Under the pieces are notes generated by a model. That model was not told where the DNA came from. It ran no database searches and saw nothing but the letters and a program-made list of their open reading frames with translations. Below, piece by piece: positions 48,537 through 57,171 of a stretch of 64,000 bases of DNA. Position 1 is the first letter of the stretch. The number at the start of each line of letters is the position of its first letter. This stretch comes from Thiobacillus sp. 65-1059 (GTDB lineage Bacteria; Pseudomonadota; Gammaproteobacteria; Burkholderiales; Thiobacillaceae), in NCBI GenBank assembly GCA_001897675.1, contig MKUE01000131.1:1-64000 (forward strand), given 5' to 3'. A program made the position numbers and the translations under genes.

Positions 48537-49800
48537 GGGACACCGCGCTTTCGCGATGCGCCGCCTGGCTGCCGGACAGCGCGAAGGCCAGCTCGCTGTC
48601 GTCCAGCTGCCACGGCGAGGCTTGCGTGCGCGCCTTGAAGGCGCGGTGAATGAGGTACTGGCGATTGGCCAGATGCAGGTCTTCGGGCACGCGCTGGCCG
48701 GTCGCCAGATAGTGCACGCTCAACTGGTGGCGGATCGCGCAGTCGAGCGCCGGGCCGAGGCTTGCCGCCTCGTCGACCTTCGATAGAATGCAGCCGTCCA
48801 GCCCGCGCGTGCGGTAGGCCTGCACCACTTCGTTCAGGGTGTCGCCGTGGCTGGTGGCGTTCAGCAGCAGCAGGCGCTTGATCGGCTTGCCGGCCTGGCA
48901 CAGCATCTCGACCTGCTCGGCAACGGCCTGGTCGCGCTGGCTCATGCCGACGGTATCGATCAGCACCGTGTGCTTGTTGCGCAGTTCGGACAGCGCCAGC
49001 CGCAGGTCGGCCGCATCGCGCACCGCGTGCACGGCGACGCCGAGGATCTTGCCATAGATGCGCAGTTGTTCGTGGCCGCCGATACGGTAGCTGTCGGTGG
49101 TCAGCAGGGCCAGCTTGTCGGCGCCGTGGCGCACCACGAAACGGGCGGCGAGCTTGGCGGTGGTGGTGGTCTTGCCGGCACCGGTGGGGCCCATCAGGGC
49201 GAACACGCCGCCGCCGTCGAGCATGTCGGTTTCGCTCTGCATCACCTGCAGGCGCTTCATCAAGGTGTTTTTCGCCCAGCCCTGCGCCTGCTCCACATCG
49301 CCTTTCGGCATCGTTTCCAGCAGCTCGCGCGCCAGGGTGGCGGAAAAGCCGGCCGCCAGCATGTCGCGCATCACGGCGGCGCCGGCCGGATCGCGCCCCG
49401 GCAGATCGCGCCAGGCCAGATCGGCCAGCTGGCTTTCCAGCCGCATCTGCATCGCCTTGATTTCGCCGCGGATTTCACCCACCACGCTTTGCGCCAGCTG
49501 GGTGCTGTCCGTACTGGGCACGGCGACCCGCTCGACCAGACGGCGTTTGATGGCGACTGCCGGCGCCGGCTCGGTTTCGTCCTGCACGTCCGCTAGCGGT
49601 GCCTTGGCAGGAGCGGCAATTGCCGGCGCCTCCACCACCGGCGGCGCCATCGAAGCGATGTCTTCCGCCGCCAGGGCCAGCACTTCCACCCCGCCGTCTA
49701 CGGTGCGGTTGGAGAGAATGACCGCGTCGGGCCCGAGCGCATCGCGCAGCTGGCGCATGGCTTCACGGGATGTTTTGGCGACGATTCGTTTGACGTTCAT
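48529..49800 (-). CDS. flhF: Flagellar SRP-like GTPase FlhF
   Basis: 423 residues. N-terminal MNVKRIVAKTSREAMRQLRDALGPDAVILSNRTVDGGVEVLA is typical, then a variable linker with Ala/Pro, and the NG domain: G1 GPTGAGKTTTTAKLAARF, G3 IDTVGMSQRDQ, G4-like LSKVDEAASLGPAL. FlhF sets the place of flagellar assembly at the pole. Four-base overlap with flhA. Confidence 0.95.
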   Translation of the reverse strand: MNVKRIVAKTSREAMRQLRDALGPDAVILSNRTVDGGVEVLALAAEDIASMAPPVVEAPAIAAPAKAPLADVQDETEPAPAVAIKRRLVERVAVPSTDSTQLAQSVVGEIRGEIKAMQMRLESQLADLAWRDLPGRDPAGAAVMRDMLAAGFSATLARELLETMPKGDVEQAQGWAKNTLMKRLQVMQSETDMLDGGGVFALMGPTGAGKTTTTAKLAARFVVRHGADKLALLTTDSYRIGGHEQLRIYGKILGVAVHAVRDAADLRLALSELRNKHTVLIDTVGMSQRDQAVAEQVEMLCQAGKPIKRLLLLNATSHGDTLNEVVQAYRTRGLDGCILSKVDEAASLGPALDCAIRHQLSVHYLATGQRVPEDLHLANRQYLIHRAFKARTQASPWQLDDSELAFALSGSQAAHRESAVSLG

Positions 49801-51878
49801 GCTGCTCCTCCTACCAGGGAAGTCACTTTGATCTGCTTGCCTTCGGGCACTTCAGCGTGCGAAAGCACTTTGAGCTGCGGCACGGTGCGCCGCAGGAAAC
49901 GTGCGAGTAGCGGACGCAGCACGGCAGGCGTCAGCAATACCGGGGGATGGCCCAGCGCTTCCTGCCGCTGCGTCGAGGTCTGGGTGCGCTCCAGCAGGGT
50001 GTCGGCCAGGCCCGGCTCCATGCCGGCGGCATCGTGCCCCGCCTGCAGCGTCTGCAGCAGCAGCCGCTCGAGGCCATGGTCCAGCGCGATCACCGGCAGT
50101 TCGCTGGCCGAGCCGTAAATCTGCTGCACGATCGAGCGCCCCAGCGCCACCCGCACCAGGGCGGTGAGTTCGTGCGGATCCTGCACCCGTGCGGCGTGTT
50201 CCAGCAGGGTGTCGATGATGCTGCGCATGTCGCGGATCGCCACGCCTTCGGTGAGCAGGGTCTGCAGCACTTTCTGCACCGTGGAGAGCGGCAGCATTTT
50301 CGGCACCAGGTCTTCCACCAGCTTGGGCGCGCTCTTTCCCAGGTGATCGAGCAGCGCCTGCGTTTCCTGCCGCCCCAGCAGTTCGGCGGCATGCTGGGTC
50401 ACCAGATGATTCAGGTGGGTGGCGACCACGGTGCCGGGGTCGACCACGGTGTAGCCCATCGCCTGCGCCTGCTCGCGCAGGCCGGATTCGATCCACACCG
50501 CCGGCAGATCGAAGGCGGGATCGCGCGTGGCGATGCCCGGCAGGCTGGCGGTGATGTTGCCCGGGTCGATGGCGAGGAACAGCCCGGTGCGCACTTCGCC
50601 GGAACCGATCTCGACGCCTTTCAGGGTGATGCGGTAGCTGTTCGGATTGATTTCCAGGTTGTCGCGGATATGCACGGCAGGCGGCAGAAAACCGATCTCC
50701 CTGGCGAATTTCTTGCGGATACCCTTGATGCGGCGCACCAGCTCGCCGTCGGTGGCGCTGTCCACCAGCGGGATCAGGCGATAGCCCACTTCCAGGCCCA
50801 GGGTGTCGATGGGCGCGACGTCTTCCCAGCTGGCTTCCTGGCTTTCGACCGCGGCGGCGGGCGCGGCCTGCGCCTCCGCCGGCGCTTCCTGCTGTTGCTG
50901 CTTGCCGTTCCGGTAGGCCAGCCAGACCAGGCCGCCCGCCAGCAGCAGGAAGGCAAAGTTCGGCATACCCGGAATCATGCCCATCAGGCCGAGAATCGCG
51001 GCGGTGATATAGAGCGCCTGCCGCTTGCTGAAAACGTTGGACAGCATCTGGCCGGCGATGTCTTCCTCGGTGCTGACGCGGCTGACGATGATGCCGGCGG
51101 CGATCGAGATGACCAGCGCCGGAATCTGCGCCACCAGGCCGTCGCCGATCGCCAGCAGGGTGTAGTTGCTGGCGGCGTCGGCCATCGCCATATCGTGCTG
51201 CATCACGCCGATGATGAGGCCGCCGACGACGTTGATGATCAGGATCAGGATTCCGGCGATGGCGTCGCCGCGCACGAATTTAGAGGCGCCGTCCATCGAG
51301 CCGTAGAAGTCGGCTTCCTGGGCGATTTCGGCACGGCGCCGGCGCGCCTCGTTTTCGTCGATAAGGCCGGCGTTGAGGTCGGCGTCGATTGCCATCTGCT
51401 TGCCCGGCATCGCGTCGAGGGTGAAGCGCGCGCTGACCTCGGCGATGCGGCCGGCGCCCTTGGTGATGACGATGAAGTTGATCACCACCAGGATGACGAA
51501 CACGATGATGCCGACCGTGTAATTGCCGCCGACCAGGAAATGGCCGAAGGCTTCGATCACCTTGCCCGCAGCGTCCGGTCCGGTATGGCCATCCAGCAGC
51601 ACCACGCGGGTGGACGCGACGTTGAGCGACAGCCGCAGCAGCGTGGACAGCAGCAGCACCGTGGGGAAGGCGGCGAATTCGAGCGCCTTCTTGGTCGATA
51701 GGCTGACCAAAAGCACCATGATGGAAAGCGCGATGTTGAAGGTGAACAGCATGTCCAGCGCAAACGGCGGCAGCGGCAGCACCAGCATCGCCAGAATGAG
51801 GACGATGAAAATCGGTGCCGCCATCGCGCGCGCATTGGCCGGGTTGAAGATATTCGAAAGACTCAGGGTGCCGTTCAT
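49797..51878 (-). CDS. flhA: Flagellar type III export gate protein FlhA
   Basis: 693 residues. Eight N-terminal helices (to about residue 315) with the family signature [37 protein letters not shown], where the conserved Asp residues control proton flow, and a large cytoplasmic domain (from about 330) that binds chaperone-substrate pairs. Length and motifs are normal. Overlaps flhB by four bases and flhF by four, a fully coupled operon. Confidence 0.97.
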   Translation of the reverse strand: [693 protein letters not shown]

Positions 51879-53017
51879 ACGGATGCATTCAACGGATCGA
51901 GTTCAGGGGGAACCGGCAAGGTGGTCGGCGTGTTGGGATACGCCCCGCCCGCCTGCTGGAAATGGCGCAGCTGGAACACGTAGGCCAGCACTTCGGCCAC
52001 CGCCGCATAGAGCGTGGCCGGGATCTCGTCGCCGAGTTCGGTATGGCGGAACAGCGCGCGCGCCAGCGGCGGCGCTTCCAGCAGCGGTACCTTGTGCTCG
52101 GCCGCCAGTTCGCGGATTTTCGCGGCGACCGCATCGGCCCCCTTGGCCACCACGCGCGGCGCGCGCATCTTGCCTTCGCTGTACTTGAGCGCCACGGCGT
52201 AATGGGTGGGGTTGGTCACCACCACGTCGGCGCTGGGGATTTCGGCCATCATGCGGCGGCGCGCCACTTCGCGCTGCTGGGCGCGGATGCGCGCCTTGAC
52301 GTGCGGGTCGCCCTCCGATTCCTTGCTTTCCTGGCGCAACTGCTCCTTGGTCATCTTGAGCTTGTTGTAGTAGCTCCACAGCTGATACGGCAGATCCAGC
52401 ACGACGATGAAAATCATCGCGCCCGAAGCCAGCAGGAACACCTTGCCGATGAGGTCGCCCATGTGCTGGATGGCGAGGGGCGGCGACTCCAGGCTGAGTG
52501 AAAAGAGCGCGTCGAGATTGGACCAGATCAGCCACACGGCGACCCCACCCAGCAGGCCGACCTTGGCCAGCGACTTGACCAGTTCGACCAGGCCCTGGCT
52601 GGAAAACATGCGCTTGATGCCCGACAGCGGATTCAGGCGCTTGAAATCCGGGGCGAGTGCCTTGGTGCTGAACAGCCAGCCGCGCAGCAGCAGCGGCGAA
52701 GCCAGGGCGGCGATCAGCACCAGCGCCAGGAAAGGCGCCAGCGCCAGCGCGGCGTCGAAAAACTGGCTGGACAGCTGCGCCATGACGTACGCGCTATCGC
52801 GGGCGATGGCTGGCTGGAACTGCAGGCCGCCGCGCACGATCTGCGACATGGCCTGGCCGAGGCCGCTGGCCATCATCCACAGCGCCGCACCGCCGGTCAT
52901 CAGGACGACGAACGTGGCCAGCTCGCGCGATTGCGGCACCTGGCCATCTTCGCGCGCCTTCTCCAGCCGCTGTGGCGACGGGGCTTCTGTCCGTTCCTGA
53001 TCGCTTTCTTCAGCCAT
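51875..53017 (-). CDS. flhB: Flagellar type III export switch protein FlhB
   Basis: 380 residues. N-terminal DQERTEAPSPQRLEKAREDGQVPQS, four membrane helices, and the self-cleavage motif NPTHYAVAL with Asn269, the same number as in E. coli/Salmonella FlhB. The C-terminal half handles the hook-to-filament substrate switch. The ATG (MAEES) with AGGTGG eight bases upstream was chosen over an in-frame GTG four codons earlier. First gene of the flhB-motD operon; an FlhD4C2-type box lies about 90-135 bases upstream. Confidence 0.95.
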   Translation of the reverse strand: MAEESDQERTEAPSPQRLEKAREDGQVPQSRELATFVVLMTGGAALWMMASGLGQAMSQIVRGGLQFQPAIARDSAYVMAQLSSQFFDAALALAPFLALVLIAALASPLLLRGWLFSTKALAPDFKRLNPLSGIKRMFSSQGLVELVKSLAKVGLLGGVAVWLIWSNLDALFSLSLESPPLAIQHMGDLIGKVFLLASGAMIFIVVLDLPYQLWSYYNKLKMTKEQLRQESKESEGDPHVKARIRAQQREVARRRMMAEIPSADVVVTNPTHYAVALKYSEGKMRAPRVVAKGADAVAAKIRELAAEHKVPLLEAPPLARALFRHTELGDEIPATLYAAVAEVLAYVFQLRHFQQAGGAYPNTPTTLPVPPELDPLNASV

Positions 53018-53108
53018 CCCTGATTCCACCTGTGAAAGGGAGCCTTGCCGTCCGCGAAGCGGAGGCAGGCTTTCTTAGGCTGGATTATTGGCCACGCCCG
53101 GCGCGGGC

Positions 53109-53152
53109 GATCGGGGGAATAAGGGTGGATTTGACCTGCTATTTCGCGCCAA
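53109..53152 (-). promoter_or_regulatory. FlhD4C2 box upstream of flhB
   Basis: On the flhB strand, TTGGCGCGAAATAGCA (53152-53137), a 12-base spacer, and the inverted CCTTATTCCCCCGATC (53124-53109). This fits the known FlhD4C2 pattern of two inverted half-sites like AAYGS-N2/3-AAATARCG separated by 10-12 bases; the first half-site is strong, the second weaker. A possible -10 (AATAAT) follows toward flhB. The flhDC genes lie 3 kb away in the same window. Confidence 0.65.
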
Positions 53153-53166
53153 GCGGCGCGCGACGG

Positions 53167-54096
53167 TCAGTTTTCGGCGTTGGCCCTGCTCATTTCTTCG
53201 CGCACGCCGGCTTCGTCCGCCACGTTGACGCCGCTGGCTTCCTTGGTGATGGCATCCTCGGTGCGCTTGTTCATCACGATGATGCTGATGCGGCGGTTGA
53301 TCGGATCGTGCGGTCCCGCCTGGTTGAACGGCACCGACGATGCCAGCCCGACCACGCGCAACATCTTCGCTTCGTCCATGCCGCCGGCGATCAGTTCGCG
53401 CCGCGAGGCATTGGCACGGTCGGCCGACAACTCCCAGTTGCTGTAGCCGCGCGCGCCGTTGGCATACAGCATGGCATCGGTGTGGCCCGACAGGCTGATG
53501 CGGTTCTGCACGTCGTTCAGCACCTGGCCGATCTCGTGCAGGATGATCTTGGTGTAGGGCTGCAGCTCGGCGCTGGCGAGGTTGAACATGGGCCGGTTCT
53601 GCTCGTCGACGATCTGGATGCGCAGGCCTTCGCTGGTGATATCGATCAGCAGCTGCCGCTTGAACTGCCGCAGGGTGGGATTGGCGTCGATCGCCGTCTC
53701 GAGACGCTTCTTCAGCTGCTTGAGCTTGGCGGTCTCGATGCGCTCGAGTTCGGCCTGCGCCGCCTTCAGGTTGTAGGACTTTTTCTCGGCCTGGGTATCG
53801 CCTTTTTTCACCTGGCCCAGTTGCCGCGTCATATCAAGGCCGCCGCCCTTGATGACGCTGGAGCTGTCGCCGCTGCCGGAGCCCCCCTGCATCGCCACCT
53901 TGAGCGGCGTCTTGAAATATTCCGCGATCCCTTCGAGGTCGCCCTTGGTGGTCGAACCCAACAGCCACATCAGCAGGAAGAACGCCATCATCGCCGTGAC
54001 GAAGTCGGCATAGGCGATTTTCCATGCCCCGCCGTGGCGGCTGCCTCTCACCTTCCTGATGCGCTTGATGACGATGGGCGTCTTCTGTTCGCTCAT
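53167..54096 (-). CDS. motB: Flagellar stator protein MotB (E. coli type)
   Basis: 309 residues, the length of E. coli MotB. N-terminal basic segment IVIKRIRKVRGSRHGGAWKIAYADFVTAMMAFFLLMWLLG: the Asp of YADF carries the protons. LEGIAEYFKTPL is the periplasmic plug. The OmpA-like peptidoglycan-binding part includes ISLSGHTDAMLYANGARGYSNWELSADRANA. It lies 48 bases after motA, with AGGTG-like sequence upstream. Confidence 0.96.
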   Translation of the reverse strand: MSEQKTPIVIKRIRKVRGSRHGGAWKIAYADFVTAMMAFFLLMWLLGSTTKGDLEGIAEYFKTPLKVAMQGGSGSGDSSSVIKGGGLDMTRQLGQVKKGDTQAEKKSYNLKAAQAELERIETAKLKQLKKRLETAIDANPTLRQFKRQLLIDITSEGLRIQIVDEQNRPMFNLASAELQPYTKIILHEIGQVLNDVQNRISLSGHTDAMLYANGARGYSNWELSADRANASRRELIAGGMDEAKMLRVVGLASSVPFNQAGPHDPINRRISIIVMNKRTEDAITKEASGVNVADEAGVREEMSRANAEN

Positions 54097-54144
54097 GTAT
54101 GTATGGGTATGAGGTGATGGCGTCCCGGCCCGGCAGCGGGAAAA

Positions 54145-55005
54145 TCAGCGCGACCGCGCGCCTCTCACATGCTCTTCCAGTTCGCTGAAGGAGGGGCGCT
54201 CGGTCGAGAACAGCACCTTGCGCCCGAATTCGACCGCGATGGCCGGCGCATAGCCGTTGATGCTGGCAAGCAGGGTGACCTTGATGCATTGCAGCATCTT
54301 GGTCGATTCGTGCAGCTTTTGCTCAAGCAGGCTCGCGAGCGGCCCGACAAACCCGTAAGCCAGCAGGATGCCGAGGAAGGTGCCGACCAGCGCGTGCGCA
54401 ATCAGGATCCCCAGTTCCGCCGGCGGCAGGCCGACCGACTCCATCGTGTGCACCACGCCCATCACCGCCGCGATAATGCCGAAGGCAGGCAGGCCGTCGC
54501 CTATCTTGGCGATGACATGGGAAGGGATCTCGCCCTCGTGGTGGTGGGTTTCGATTTCATTGTCCATCAGGTTTTCGATTTCGAAGGCATTCATGCTGCC
54601 GCTCACCATCAGGCGCAGATAATCGGTAAGGAATTCGACGATGTGGTGATCGGCCATCACTGCCGGATATTTCGCGAACAGCGGGCTGTTCTCGGGCGAG
54701 TCGACATCGGATTCCACCGACATCAGCCCTTCCTTGCGGATCTTGGTCAGCAACTCGTACAGCAGCGCCATGATGTCCATGTAGAGCGCACGGGTATATT
54801 TCGATCCCTTGAATGCGGTGGGCAAGGCCTTCAGGGTGGCCTTGATGGCCTTGCCGTTGTTGCCGACGAAGAAGGCGCCCGCCGCGCCGCCCCCGATCAT
54901 CAGGAGTTCGACCGGCTGGAACAGCGCCGCCAGGTGTCCGCCCGCCAGCGCGAAGCCACCGAAGATGCTGAATAAGACGACGATATATCCAACGATGACT
55001 AGCAC
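54145..55005 (-). CDS. motA: Flagellar stator protein MotA (E. coli type)
   Basis: 286 residues. Four helices (about 2-22, 30-50, 170-190, 202-222). The cytoplasmic loop retains RKEGLMSVE, with the Arg and Glu that touch FliG, and DGLPAFGIIAAVMGVVHTM carries the functional Pro. This is the proton-driven MotA subfamily, different from MotC at 46.2 kb. A sigma28-like promoter lies about 95-120 bases upstream. Confidence 0.96.
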   Translation of the reverse strand: MLVIVGYIVVLFSIFGGFALAGGHLAALFQPVELLMIGGGAAGAFFVGNNGKAIKATLKALPTAFKGSKYTRALYMDIMALLYELLTKIRKEGLMSVESDVDSPENSPLFAKYPAVMADHHIVEFLTDYLRLMVSGSMNAFEIENLMDNEIETHHHEGEIPSHVIAKIGDGLPAFGIIAAVMGVVHTMESVGLPPAELGILIAHALVGTFLGILLAYGFVGPLASLLEQKLHESTKMLQCIKVTLLASINGYAPAIAVEFGRKVLFSTERPSFSELEEHVRGARSR

Positions 55006-55097
55006 GACCGTGTGTTCCTTTTGGCGGGGACATGGAGCGGAAGCTGTCCCGTCCGCCCCGATGTTTCAGCATGCGAAGCAAGCGCTCTCAACAGGAG

Positions 55098-55124
55098 GAT
55101 TCGACCGCCGCGGCGGAAACTTGA
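55098..55124 (-). promoter_or_regulatory. Sigma28 (FliA)-like promoter of motAB
   Basis: On the motA strand TCAAGTTT, 11 bases, GTCGAATC. The sigma28 consensus is TAAAGTTT-N11-GCCGATAA; the -35 matches 7 of 8 and the -10 begins G-CGA. Spacing is exact, and motAB is a class 3 gene pair in enteric bacteria. Confidence 0.55.
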
Positions 55125-55158
55125 TGGCTCGGCGACAGTATTTCCGTGTGGCGGCGCC

Positions 55159-55917
55159 TCACATCCGCCACGCATACAGGGTGTGCCGTGCGCCTTCCGC
55201 CAGCGTTACGACGCGATCCGGCGGCTGCGCGTCCACCGCGAACGACAGGCTGACGAACAGGCTGCCGCTGCGCATCTGGGAGCGGGCCTGCTGCCACAAC
55301 CCGGGCATGGCAGCGGGCGAAAGAAAAACGAATACGACATCGAAGTCCGCCAGACTGAGTTGAGCGTAATCGCGCCGCATAAAGCGCACCCGGCTGCCTG
55401 TCAGCCAGGCGCGCAAACGGCTGACGAGCCAGGGGGCGGGGGCAAGTTCGGTGCCATAAAAGCGGCCGAGCGGAAAGCGGCTTTCCAGATAACACGGCAC
55501 GCCGCCAAATCCGCTGCCAAGATCGATGAAGCGGAGCGGCTGCGCCTGCGGCAGCAGCGACGCCAGCGCCTGTCTGGCTTTGCGGCTGGACAGATACAGC
55601 GGCACCCGGGTGCGGAAGGTGCTCCAGTAAAACGCGAGCAGCAGCAGGAATGCGGCCAGATGGAACCAGGCCGGCGCATCGATCCGCTGGGCCAGCAACA
55701 CGGCAGGCAGGAAAGCGAAATGCAGCGGCGGCCACCACGCCGGCTGCCGCCAGGCGATGCTGAGGCCGGCGGCGATGGTCCCTTGTGCCAGGGCGAATTG
55801 CCACAGCGCGGGCTGGAATGGAAAAACGGTTTGCGGCAGGGTGTGCAGCAGCATCGCCAGAAGCACGGCGGTGCACTGGATGACGAGCGACTGGAGACTG
55901 ACTGGCAGGCGCGTCAT
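55159..55917 (-). CDS. Membrane-anchored class I SAM-dependent methyltransferase-like protein
   Basis: 252 residues. Three or four hydrophobic segments occupy the first 105 residues (SLVIQCTAVLLAMLLHTL, ...FALAQGTIAAGLSIAW, FHLAAFLLLLAFYWSTF). A Rossmann domain follows: LRFIDLGSGFGGVPCYLE is motif I, RFYGTELAPAPWLVSRLRAW motif II, and FDVVFVFLSPAAMPGLW a motif IV-like strand. No target residue is evident. It starts 25 bases after flhC in the same direction, so it is probably transcribed with flhDC. ATG chosen over a GTG one codon earlier. Confidence 0.75.
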   Translation of the reverse strand: MTRLPVSLQSLVIQCTAVLLAMLLHTLPQTVFPFQPALWQFALAQGTIAAGLSIAWRQPAWWPPLHFAFLPAVLLAQRIDAPAWFHLAAFLLLLAFYWSTFRTRVPLYLSSRKARQALASLLPQAQPLRFIDLGSGFGGVPCYLESRFPLGRFYGTELAPAPWLVSRLRAWLTGSRVRFMRRDYAQLSLADFDVVFVFLSPAAMPGLWQQARSQMRSGSLFVSLSFAVDAQPPDRVVTLAEGARHTLYAWRM

Positions 55918-55942
55918 CACCGGACTTCGGGGAGAAAATCCG

Positions 55943-56497
55943 TCAGGCGGCGGCGCTCAGTTCGGTTCCGGCCGCAGCTTTGGCTTTGCGGGTTTTGCCG
56001 GCGCGCGCCGGCACGTTGCAGAGGCCGCACACGTACTGGCTGTGCAGGTCGTCCGGATGCACCACAAAGTGACCACCGCAGTCGCTGCAGACGGCTGTGT
56101 CGAGCATGCGGCTTTCGAAGAAACGGTTCAGGGTCCAGGCGCGGGTGAAGCTCAGCACGGCTTCGATTTGGTTGGTGTGAAGATATTCCTGATACAGGCG
56201 ATAGCTCTTGAGCACCGCTTCGATGCCACTGCAATCGCTGTTCCTGGTGAGATAGCGATGAATGTTGATGAACAGCGAGGAATGCACGTTGGGCAGCCAG
56301 GTCAGGAACCAGTCGGTCGAAAACGGCAGCATGCCCTTGGGCGGCGAGACGCCTTTGACTTCCTTGTACAGTTTGAGCAGGCGTTCACGCGACAGCGAGG
56401 TTTCGGACTCCAGCACCTGCGGGCGGGCACCGAGCTCGATCAATTCGATCGCCAGTTGCGTATCGCGCATCTCGGTCAACAGACTTTTCTTGCTCAT
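55943..56497 (-). CDS. flhC: Flagellar master regulator subunit FlhC
   Basis: 184 residues. Forms the FlhD4C2 activator of flagellar class 2 genes with FlhD. The DNA-binding part is followed by the zinc site AVCSDCGGHF...YVCGLCNVPARAG with four cysteines. DTQLAIELIELGARPQVLESETSLSRERLLKLYKEVKGVSPPKGMLPFSTDWF is highly typical. The C-terminal tail (KAKAAAGTELSAAA) is low-complexity. Forty bases after flhD. Confidence 0.96.
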   Translation of the reverse strand: MSKKSLLTEMRDTQLAIELIELGARPQVLESETSLSRERLLKLYKEVKGVSPPKGMLPFSTDWFLTWLPNVHSSLFINIHRYLTRNSDCSGIEAVLKSYRLYQEYLHTNQIEAVLSFTRAWTLNRFFESRMLDTAVCSDCGGHFVVHPDDLHSQYVCGLCNVPARAGKTRKAKAAAGTELSAAA

Positions 56498-56537
56498 GGC
56501 CCCTCCCCTTGCTTGTTTTATTTCTTGCGACGCAGAA

Positions 56538-56855
56538 TCAGGCGAACGCTTCCGCAGCCTGGCCCGCCATCAGAATGGCGGCATGGGATTGCGCCAGCGC
56601 ACGATCCTTGGTGTAGCTGGTCAGCATGTTCAGCACCGCGCCGTCGTCGAAGCGGAAACGCGACACCAGCATGCCGGAAGCGGCCAGCTTGAGGATTTGC
56701 GCGGGGGTCAGCGCCTCGATCAGGTCGGCAACGTCCTGGCTGATGCCGAGGCGAAAAACGGCGGTCGCCTTGTCGTGCCGGATCATGTTTTGCGCGAGCA
56801 TCAGGTAGTTGAGATTGACATCGCGCATCTCGTCCAGCATTTCGTCCAGTTTCAT
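56538..56855 (-). CDS. flhD: Flagellar master regulator subunit FlhD
   Basis: 105 residues. ...LDEMRDVNLNYLMLAQNMIRHDKATAVFRLGIS is the FlhD helical dimer region. The sequence AEAFA at the end and ARA-type helix-turn-helix segment DLIEALTPAQILKLAASGMLVSRFRF fit the family. It activates the flhB operon with FlhC. The 5' region, 316 bases to manC, contains a perfect inverted repeat 30-62 bases upstream. Confidence 0.94.
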   Translation of the reverse strand: MKLDEMLDEMRDVNLNYLMLAQNMIRHDKATAVFRLGISQDVADLIEALTPAQILKLAASGMLVSRFRFDDGAVLNMLTSYTKDRALAQSHAAILMAGQAAEAFA

Positions 56856-57171
56856 TTGCTTGCCCTTCTTCGTTGAATTTTTTTCGAATTCACACTTAAG
56901 TCAGCGTGGTGAATTCGTTTTCGGACGCCCCCCGGGAAAGTTAACGTAGAGATGCGCTGTATTGACGGACGGAATCTGGGCGGATTTTCTTGTAGGCGTT
57001 TGTCCTACATGCGCGGCAGGTAGCGCGATGAGCGGGCCATCCCGGGCCGAAACAGCGTTCCGGCCGCTCGGCGAATCAAAAGAAACCCCATAAATAACAA
57101 AAGATTGCGACAGGATGGCGCATGGGTCGCGCAGCCGGCGAGCCCCGGGCGCGAAAAGCCGGCCGGCAGCC
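56856..57171. other. Intergenic region between manC and flhD
   Basis: Promoter-leader region of flhDC (minus strand). No convincing coding frame; the ORF-track entry 57005-57487 is antisense/out-of-frame to manC. The part near flhD is AT-rich (57050-57105 contains TTTTGTTATTTATGG on the flhD strand) and may hold the promoter. A 9-base inverted repeat lies at 56885-56917. A long leader, if transcribed from near 57090, would exceed 200 bases, as in enteric flhDC. Confidence 0.5.
56885..56917. promoter_or_regulatory. Inverted repeat in the flhDC leader/operator region
   Basis: Perfect arms CGAATTCAC and GTGAATTCG separated by 15 bases, ending 30 bases before the flhD start codon. In RNA it would form a hairpin close to the ribosome-binding site; in DNA it could be a dimeric regulator site. 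Either would place it to control flhDC output. Confidence 0.5.
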
